Shown: positions 6,026-10,954 of the stretch, piece by piece | How positions within the stretch are numbered: the stretch's first letter is position 1 | Layout: every line of letters starts with the position of its first letter | NCBI GenBank assembly: GCA_031282935.1 | Contig: JAITCS010000224.1 | Location: 1 to 10,954 of the forward strand | Reading direction: 5' to 3' | From: Cellulomonadaceae bacterium | GTDB taxonomy: Bacteria; Actinomycetota; Actinomycetes; Actinomycetales; Cellulomonadaceae | Length of the DNA stretch: 10,954 bases | Made by a program: the position numbers and the translations under genes | The notes under the pieces: generated by a model | Seen by the model: the letters and a program-made list of their open reading frames with translations, nothing else | Told to the model about the DNA's origin: nothing | Databases searched by the model: none

Positions 6026-6053
6026 ATAATACCGCATTTCGCCAATATGTCTA
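6026..6053 (-). promoter_or_regulatory. Promoter of the bL37 gene
   Basis: Read on the minus strand: -35 TAGACA (6048-6053), 16-bp spacer, -10 TATTAT (6026-6031). The predicted start is near 6018, leaving a leader of about 35 bases before the ATG. Both boxes are close to the consensus for the housekeeping sigma factor, fitting constitutive expression of a ribosomal gene. Confidence 0.65.
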
Positions 6054-6099
6054 GTTGGTGGCGTATTTCTTAGCGGCGATGTTGTGGCTACTAGCCGGG

Positions 6100-7473
6100 C
6101 TAACTCCCTTTACTTTCCTTCGCAGCCGCAGCGTTCGCGAGCACCTGCCGATAGACATTCATGGTCCGCTCCGCAATGGCCTGCCAAGAGAAGTGATCCT
6201 CGGCGCGCTTGCGCCCAGCGGCGCCCATCGCCTTGGCTCGGTCTGGGTCGGCGAGCATGTACTTGATGGCCGCAGCCAGATCGTTGACGAATTTCTCGGG
6301 ATTGATGGGCGTGCCGGTGCCGTCGGAAACCTGCTCGATGGGCACGAGTTTGCCGGTGACGCCGTTCTCAACCACCTCGGGGATGCCGCCGGTTGCCGAG
6401 GCCACAACGGGCAAACCGCAAGCCATCGCCTCCAGGTTGACGATGCCAAGAGGCTCGTACACTGATGGGCACAGGAAAACGTCGGCAGCGCAGAGCACTG
6501 CAATGAGTTCGTTTCGTGGCAGCATTTCTTCAATCCAGATGACCCCGGCCGTATCATCCGGAGTTTCCGCGCCGCGCTCCTTGCGCAGGTTGTCCACAAG
6601 ATCGCGCACCTCGTGCATGATCTCTGGGGTGTCCGGGGCGCCTGCGCACAGGATGATTTGCACATCGGGCGGCAGTTGGGCTACGGCTTTGAGCAGGTAC
6701 GGCAGACCTTTTTGGCGGGTTATGCGCCCGACAAAGACTACAGCCGGTTTGTTTGGGTCTATCCCGAGGCGCCGGACGGTCGCGTCGGCCTCGGCAGCTT
6801 CCGGGGTGCCCGGTTCGGGGCGGTTCCAGCCCTCGAGAGAGATGCCGTTGTGGACGACGTACACCTTGGCGGGGTCTAGTTTCGGGTACGAGCGCAGGAT
6901 GTCGTTTCGCATACCATTGGACACCGCGATGATTCCGTCAGCGGCTTCGTATGCGGTTTTTTCGGCCCAGGATGAAACGGCGTAGCCGCCGCCGAGCTGT
7001 TCTGCTTTCCAGGGGCGCAACGGTTCCAGCGAGTGTGCCGAAATGATGTGCGGCATCCCGTACAGCAGCTTAGCGAGGTGGCCGGCCATGTTCGCGTACC
7101 AAGTGTGGGAGTGAACTAAATCTGCACCGGCGCAGTCGTTTGCCATTTCCAGGTCAACACCGAGGGTCTGCACGGCTGGGTTGGCGCCTTCGAGCCCGCC
7201 CGGAACGTCGTAACCGTACACGCCACCCGCTTCAGCCTCCGCACCGCGCGGGCCATCAAAAGCGCGGACTCGGACATCGGCTAGTGGACGCAACACAGCC
7301 GCCAGTTCGTCCACATGGACGCCTGCGCCACCATATACATACGGCGGATATTCGCGAGTAAGCAGATCAACCTTGATGCGGCCCGTGCTGTCGGCGGCAC
7401 CGGACTGCGTGCTGGGCGTTTCTGCGGCGGTAGCGGTTGCGTTATTCGGGTCTGCTGTGGCGACGTTGTTCAC
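6100..7473 (-). CDS. glgA: Glycogen synthase / maltose-1-phosphate synthase, GT4 family
   Basis: 457 residues from GTG 7473, preceded by AGGA 8 bases upstream. A longer frame to GTG 7518 lacks a good ribosome binding site. After about 30 Thr/Ala/Asn-rich residues the catalytic part begins KVDLLTREYPPYVYGGAGVHV (about 34-54), the nucleotide-sugar-binding start typical of actinobacterial GlgA. Later come H147 (SAHSLEP), VGRITRQKG with R250 and K255, and the E-x7-E motif E340/E348 in YEPLGIVNLEAMACG, all hallmarks of GT-B retaining glucosyltransferases. It would use ADP-glucose in the cytoplasm to extend alpha-1,4-glucan. In mycobacteria the orthologous group (GlgM) instead makes maltose-1-phosphate for the GlgE pathway, so acceptor choice is open. 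No glgC or glgE is in view. It is divergent from metQ. Confidence 0.88.
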   Translation of the reverse strand: MNNVATADPNNATATAAETPSTQSGAADSTGRIKVDLLTREYPPYVYGGAGVHVDELAAVLRPLADVRVRAFDGPRGAEAEAGGVYGYDVPGGLEGANPAVQTLGVDLEMANDCAGADLVHSHTWYANMAGHLAKLLYGMPHIISAHSLEPLRPWKAEQLGGGYAVSSWAEKTAYEAADGIIAVSNGMRNDILRSYPKLDPAKVYVVHNGISLEGWNRPEPGTPEAAEADATVRRLGIDPNKPAVVFVGRITRQKGLPYLLKAVAQLPPDVQIILCAGAPDTPEIMHEVRDLVDNLRKERGAETPDDTAGVIWIEEMLPRNELIAVLCAADVFLCPSVYEPLGIVNLEAMACGLPVVASATGGIPEVVENGVTGKLVPIEQVSDGTGTPINPEKFVNDLAAAIKYMLADPDRAKAMGAAGRKRAEDHFSWQAIAERTMNVYRQVLANAAAAKESKGS

Positions 7474-7528
7474 AAGCCCAATCCTAGCTCCTTGCCCAAC
7501 CTTTGCAACAAGTGGCACGGGGGCCTAC

Positions 7529-7551
7529 ATTAGTTCATCGGATAAACTAAT
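7529..7551. promoter_or_regulatory. 23-bp near-perfect palindrome upstream of glgA (operator candidate)
   Basis: ATTAGTT (7529-7535) and AACTAAT (7545-7551) are exact complements, and inside them ATC/GAT pair around a central G (7540). Ten of eleven base pairs match; only 7536/7544 do not. It lies 56 bp upstream of the glgA start at 7473. Size and symmetry fit a homodimeric repressor (MarR, TetR, LacI or similar); the regulator is not identifiable here. Confidence 0.6.
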
Positions 7552-7658
7552 ACCTCCGCTCTGACGTGCCTTAACGCGCTCGCTGCGCCAAAACGGGGTT
7601 CAGTTCGCGTCTCGGTTGGTTTTTGAGATTTGACGTTTTAGCATTTCCGAGCGCATTA

Positions 7659-7673
7659 TTAATACGGTATTAA
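7659..7673. promoter_or_regulatory. 15-bp perfect palindrome upstream of metQ
   Basis: TTAATACGGTATTAA is a perfect palindrome around a central base (7666). It lies 95 bp before the metQ ATG, downstream of TTGACG (7630-7635), which could be a -35 box, and contains TAATAC, which resembles a -10 box. A repressor bound here would block metQNI transcription. No riboswitch fold (SAM-sensing or other) was recognised in the 95-base leader. Confidence 0.45.
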
Positions 7674-7768
7674 GTGCATTTGTCGTGATGTCCTCCATAT
7701 CTTTCTTACCCATGCCCTCGCAGGCCTCCTGCTCTACCCAATCCCAAATCGGGACTAAGGAACCACAA

Positions 7769-8671
7769 ATGCGTTCTCGCCTTTCCTTGATCGCCAAAGC
7801 CTCCGCCTTAGCGGTAACTGCTGCCTTGACATTAAGCGCCTGCGGCGGCGCCGGTGGAGCCTCCCCCGCCGCCGGAACTGCCGATGACCCCATCCGTATT
7901 GGTGTGGTGAACGCCGAGGAACCCGAGCGCCGGTTACTTCAAGACGCAGCCCGTGCCGAAGGCATTTACATCGAGTGGGTGAACTTCTCTGACTTCCAGT
8001 TACCGAATATGGCGTTAGCGGATGGCGATTTGGAGCTTAACCAGTTCCAACACTTACAATTCCTGGCGAATTTCAATGTCAACACAAATAACGATCTCAC
8101 TCCTATCGGCGCCACAGCAGTGTTCCCATTGGGGTTGTACTCGTTGCGCCACTCGACAGTGGTAGATATCCCAGAAGGCGCCGAGATCGCAATCCCAAAC
8201 GACCCCACCAACCAAGCGCGCGCTTTGATGGTGTTGCAGGCCGCCGGGTTGTTGGCCCTGCGCGATGGCGGTAACTCGCTATCCACACCAGCGGACATCA
8301 TTACTGCCGAATCGCGCGTGACCGTGATTCCGGTGGAAGCCGCCCAAACAGCAATCTCCTTGTTCGATATTGACGGTTCGGTGGTCAACAACTCCATGAT
8401 CGCCCAGGTTGGCTTGAGCCTTGAGGACGCCATCTTTGCGGACGACCCAGATTCCCCCGAGGCCGAGCCGTTCATAAACGTTTGGGTTGCCCGCGCCGAG
8501 GACGCCTCAAATCCCACCTATGCGCGGTTGGTCGAATTGCTCCAAACCACCCCAGAGGTGATTGATTCCATCGTCGAGGTTTCAGCGGGCACGGCCGCAA
8601 TCCGAAATAACTCGGCCGCAGACCTGCAACGAATCTTAGGCGAAATCGAAACAAATCTGCGCAATCAGTAG
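7769..8671 (+). CDS. metQ: Methionine ABC importer, substrate-binding lipoprotein
   Basis: 300 residues. ATG 7769 is chosen because AAGGA (7757-7761) lies 7 bases upstream and the protein then opens with a proper lipoprotein signal: basic MRSR, a hydrophobic run and lipobox L-S-A-C with Cys25. The frame is open back to 7685 without a binding site. The mature protein belongs to the NlpA/MetQ family: IRIGVVNAEEPE, then ELNQFQHLQFL (usual position of the N-x-F-Q-H motif), IPNDPTNQARAL, and D-I-D-G-S-V-V-N-N before AQVGL. Anchored on the outer face of the membrane, it captures L- or D-methionine or a related amino acid and delivers it to MetNI. The aromatic residues that define methionine specificity were not checked position by position. 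It heads the operon, with metN 12 bases downstream. Confidence 0.88.
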   Translation: MRSRLSLIAKASALAVTAALTLSACGGAGGASPAAGTADDPIRIGVVNAEEPERRLLQDAARAEGIYIEWVNFSDFQLPNMALADGDLELNQFQHLQFLANFNVNTNNDLTPIGATAVFPLGLYSLRHSTVVDIPEGAEIAIPNDPTNQARALMVLQAAGLLALRDGGNSLSTPADIITAESRVTVIPVEAAQTAISLFDIDGSVVNNSMIAQVGLSLEDAIFADDPDSPEAEPFINVWVARAEDASNPTYARLVELLQTTPEVIDSIVEVSAGTAAIRNNSAADLQRILGEIETNLRNQ

Positions 8672-8683
8672 TAACCTGAATCA

Positions 8684-9946
8684 GTGGTGCATGAATCACT
8701 AGCTTCGGGCGGCGCCCTACCACAAGGTGGCCTGCCAAAAGACGGGCTGCCACAAGACGGGCTGCCACAAGACGGAATGCCACCCACGCCCATCCTCAAT
8801 GAGCCCTCGCCAATCCTTGAAAACTTGCAGGCGGAGCCGATCATAAGCTTTCGCCATGTGTCAAAAATATTTCCAGGCTCCCGTAAGCGCGGCGAGGTGC
8901 GCGCCCTGGATGATGTCACTTTCGATATTAACGCTGGCGAAATCTTTGGGGTAATAGGATACTCCGGAGCTGGCAAATCCACTCTAGTGCGCCTAATAAA
9001 CGGACTGGAGCGCCCAACTTCGGGGCAAGTAATTGTTGATGGCATTGAAGTTTCCAGACTCTCTGAAGGTCAACTGAGGTCAATTAGGGCCGATATCGGT
9101 ATGGTATTTCAGCAGTTCAATTTATTGAATTCGCGCACGGTCGCTGGCAATGTGTCATACCCCCTAGAAGTGGCCGGTAAATCACGGGTCGAGCGTGCCA
9201 CGCGGGTCACTGAATTACTGGAATACGTTGGGATTGCTGATAAGGCTGGCGCCTACCCCAAGCAGTTGTCCGGCGGACAACGGCAGCGAGTCGGCATTGC
9301 CAGAGCGCTCGCAACCTCACCGCATATTCTGTTAGCGGATGAGGCCACCAGCGCTCTCGACCCAGAAACCACCCAAGATGTGCTGCGGCTGCTCAAAAAG
9401 GTGAACAGCGAACTTGGCATAACCATCGTGGTGATCACACATGCCATGTCAGTGGTGCGAACTGCCTGCGACCGCGTTGCTGTGATGGAAAATGGGAAGG
9501 TTGTCGAACTCGGCAACACCTACAGTATCTTTGCTGACCCGCACGCCCCAATGACCAGGAAGTTTGTTGGCACTGCGCTCCAAGACAAACCCGCTGGGGA
9601 TTCCCTGGCCCGCTTGCGCAATAGGCATCCTGGCAGACTGATTACAGTAACCGTTGCCGACGGTGTGGCCTCAAGTTCCTCATCTGAGATTTTCCGAGTT
9701 TTAGGCCGCCACGCCGTTGATGCCGCCGTTGTGTACGGCGGGATCACCGAGGTTGGTGACCGCCCATACGGCTCCCTGACCCTGGAACTTACCGCGCCAG
9801 ACGCCGCTGACATTGAGGCTGCCGTCGCCGAAATTGCCATGATCGCCGGAGTGGAGGATCTCGGGGCAAGGTCCAGTTCCGCTCGGGTTGGGGTACGGCC
9901 CGCCAACAATTTGGCTCACCTAAGAGTTCCCAGGGGGATTGCATGA
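8684..9946 (+). CDS. metN: Methionine ABC importer, ATP-binding subunit with NIL domain
   Basis: 420 residues from GTG 8684; no strong ribosome binding site, and ATG 8777 is an alternative that removes 31 residues. Residues 1-45 are low-complexity, with GLPKD, GLPQD, GLPQD pentapeptides. The ATPase core follows: Walker A G-Y-S-G-A-G-K-S-T (92-100), Q-loop VFQQFNLL, signature LSGGQ (195-199), Walker B LLADE (216-220, E220 catalytic), H253 in the H-loop. The C-terminus from about 315 to 400 is a NIL/ACT-like domain (LITVTVADG...TLELTAPDAADIEAAV), which in MetN binds methionine and inhibits transport when the cell is replete. It powers import together with MetI. It overlaps metI by 4 bases (ATGA). 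Confidence 0.9.
   Translation: MVHESLASGGALPQGGLPKDGLPQDGLPQDGMPPTPILNEPSPILENLQAEPIISFRHVSKIFPGSRKRGEVRALDDVTFDINAGEIFGVIGYSGAGKSTLVRLINGLERPTSGQVIVDGIEVSRLSEGQLRSIRADIGMVFQQFNLLNSRTVAGNVSYPLEVAGKSRVERATRVTELLEYVGIADKAGAYPKQLSGGQRQRVGIARALATSPHILLADEATSALDPETTQDVLRLLKKVNSELGITIVVITHAMSVVRTACDRVAVMENGKVVELGNTYSIFADPHAPMTRKFVGTALQDKPAGDSLARLRNRHPGRLITVTVADGVASSSSSEIFRVLGRHAVDAAVVYGGITEVGDRPYGSLTLELTAPDAADIEAAVAEIAMIAGVEDLGARSSSARVGVRPANNLAHLRVPRGIA
8729..8773 (+). repeat. 15-bp tandem repeat at the 5' end of metN
   Basis: Three consecutive 15-bp units at 8729, 8744 and 8759; the second and third are identical (GGGCTGCCACAAGAC). They encode GLPKD, GLPQD, GLPQD. A degenerate fourth unit (GMPPT) follows, and GALPQG precedes. 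The period keeps the reading frame. Confidence 0.85.
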
Positions 9947-10680
9947 TCACCGCCAGGTTGAACACCCTGAACAGCGCCAGCCTGTACAGCGCCAGCCTCA
10001 ATAGTGCCAGCCTCAGCAACGCCATAGATTGGCAGCGGTTCGGGCCGCTGCTCTGGACAGCCGCTGGCCAAACTATCCGAATGGCGGGGATCGCTTTAGT
10101 GGTGGGCGGCTTTTTCGGCCTTCTCATGGGTTTAGTGTTGTATTTGACCCGACCCGGAAATCTGCTGCAAAACCGCGCAATATTTACGATTCTTAATGTT
10201 TTGATTAACACAGTTCGGCCTATTCCTTTCATCATCTTTGTGGTTGCGCTCGGGCCCATCACTCGGTTAGTTGTGGGGCGGATTATTGGGATTGAAGCGG
10301 CGACATTTGCGATGTCAATCGTGGCCGCATTCGCCTCCGCTAGGTTGGTGGAACAGAACCTAGTGACCATTGACCCCGGCGTCGTCGAAGCCGCCCGTGC
10401 GATGGGTGCAACGCCGTGGCGAATCGTCAGAACTGTGTTGGTTCCAGAGGCTTTAGCACCCCTTATTTTGGGTTACACGTTCCTGGCTGTCGGAGTTGTT
10501 GACATGACCGCCATCGTCGGAATGATCGGGGCGGGCGGATTGGGTGACCTGGCCATTGTGCACGGCTACCGTCAGTTCAACTGGGCGATAACTTATGTGG
10601 TAGTGGCAGTGATAATTGCGTTAGTACAGTTGGTGCAGATGTTAGGGAACTTCCTCGCCCGGAAAGCACTCCACCGCTAA
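9943..10680 (+). CDS. metI: Methionine ABC importer, permease subunit
   Basis: 245 residues. ATG 9943 overlaps the metN stop and has GGGGG about 5 bases upstream. Residues 10-24 are NSASL, YSASL, NSASL pentapeptides, unusual for this family. The rest is a MetI/BPD-type permease with about five hydrophobic helices (near 47-69, 82-104, 112-134, 175-197 and 214-236). The cytoplasmic coupling loop E-A-A-R-A-M-G-A-T-P-W (149-159), followed by I-V-R-T-V-L-V-P-E-A, is the EAA motif that docks onto the ATPase. Two copies should form the channel with two MetN. TVRPIPFIIFVVALGP is a typical MetI segment. Its last 39 bases overlap the end of convergent recX, and no terminator lies between. Confidence 0.9.
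   Translation: MITARLNTLNSASLYSASLNSASLSNAIDWQRFGPLLWTAAGQTIRMAGIALVVGGFFGLLMGLVLYLTRPGNLLQNRAIFTILNVLINTVRPIPFIIFVVALGPITRLVVGRIIGIEAATFAMSIVAAFASARLVEQNLVTIDPGVVEAARAMGATPWRIVRTVLVPEALAPLILGYTFLAVGVVDMTAIVGMIGAGGLGDLAIVHGYRQFNWAITYVVVAVIIALVQLVQMLGNFLARKALHR
9970..10014 (+). repeat. 15-bp tandem repeat at the 5' end of metI
   Basis: Three 15-bp units at 9970, 9985 and 10000 (pattern xACAGCGCCAGCCTx with third-position changes) encode NSASL, YSASL and NSASL. The next codons (SNAID) look like a decayed fourth unit. Same unit length as the repeats in metN and the GDSL gene, but unrelated sequence. Confidence 0.85.
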
Positions 10681-10954
10681 GCCTGCGAGCACTGCGGCGT
10701 AAGCCTGTTCTGGTTCGTACCCCTTTCGTTGCACCGCCGCGACTGCACGGCGCAGCCGCGTGTTCCGATCCAGGCCACCAGAACGCGCCAGCACTTTGCC
10801 CACGAACTGTGCTAGCACCGCGTGCTGAGCCTCTTCGTCTATCTGACTAAGTGACTCTTCGGCAATCTCCCCTGAGATCCCTCGCCGCGCCAAGTCGGCT
10901 GCGATGGCACGGCGGGACATCCCGCGAACTTCCGCCTTAGCCCGTACTATCGCA
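10642..10954 (-). CDS. recX: Regulatory protein RecX (5' end outside window)
   Basis: 104 residues visible, entering from beyond the right edge and ending at TAA 10642. The frame is open upstream of the internal ATG 10920, reading AIVRAKAEVRGMSRRAIAADLARRGI, the typical RecX/OraA opening of the second repeat (A-K-A-E-x-R-G-x-S-x-x-A-I-x-x-x-L-x-x-x-G-I), so the gene is longer than shown. It continues with helices containing L-A-R-S-G-G-L-D-R-N-T-R-L-R-R-A and A-A-V-Q-R-K-G-Y, also family features. RecX binds RecA filaments and limits strand-exchange activity. It usually follows recA, which would then lie to the right. Its last 39 bases overlap metI on the other strand. Confidence 0.8.
   Translation of the reverse strand, partial: AIVRAKAEVRGMSRRAIAADLARRGISGEIAEESLSQIDEEAQHAVLAQFVGKVLARSGGLDRNTRLRRAVAAVQRKGYEPEQAYAAVLAGLAVECFPGEEVP

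Noticed and set aside
6209..6985. Long open frame on the plus strand opposite glgA (258 codons)
   Set aside because: Composition is Ser/Arg/Thr-rich with no domain, and it lies wholly opposite the well-supported glgA; it is a shadow of biased codon use.
7674..7768. SAM riboswitch or other methionine leader RNA before metQ
   Set aside because: Only small hairpins (for example GCAGG/CCTGC at 7720-7732) are visible; none of the conserved cores of SAM riboswitches was recognised.
9789..10370. Minus-strand frame opposite metN/metI (193 codons), including LRLAL repeats
   Set aside because: The repeats are the complement of the 15-bp coding repeat in metI; no family features or ribosome binding site.
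1..10954. CRISPR array, integrase or complete insertion sequence
   Set aside because: No regularly spaced identical repeats with unique spacers, no transposase or recombinase frame and no terminal inverted repeats were seen.

Overview
The window looks like actinobacterial chromosome with the right-hand end of a prophage at its left edge. Evidence for an actinobacterium: moderately high GC with many GTG starts, a 24-codon gene matching the short actinobacterial ribosomal protein bL37, a glycogen synthase of the actinobacterial GT4 type, and a partial recX running off the end. A member of or near the Actinomycetaceae is possible, but nothing here fixes the family.

Left part (1-2861): phage late genes read rightward. 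They are the C-terminal end of a tail/fibre-like protein, a 454-residue protein with three fibronectin type III domains, a short predicted membrane peptide, an M15-type peptidoglycan peptidase (endolysin) and a two-helix holin-like peptide overlapping it by one base. Between the Fn3 gene and the lysis genes lies a diverged, internally deleted second copy of the Fn3 gene's 3' end plus its 3' flank. The lysis genes end about 130 bp before the 3' end of a tRNA-Pro(UGG) gene on the other strand, which suggests the prophage integrated there.

Middle (2976-7473): an aldo/keto reductase (minus) is divergent from an aldose 1-epimerase-like gene (plus). The latter overlaps by 4 bp a GDSL/SGNH-fold protein that lacks the usual catalytic residues. 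A bL37 gene (minus) with a good promoter and a glycogen synthase/maltose-1-phosphate synthase gene (minus) follow. These suit carbohydrate handling and storage, but a joint pathway is not demonstrated.

Right part (7519-10954): a methionine-type ABC importer operon, metQ-metN-metI (lipoprotein, ATPase with NIL domain, permease), diverges from glgA across a regulatory region holding two strong palindromes. metI overlaps the convergent recX by 39 bp.

Notable patterns: (1) the duplicated Fn3 3' end, in which all coding differences are silent; (2) runs of 15-bp, pentapeptide-coding tandem repeats in the low-complexity N-termini of three separate genes (GDSL protein, MetN, MetI); (3) a 23-bp near-perfect palindrome upstream of glgA. 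No CRISPR array, complete insertion sequence or integrase is visible.
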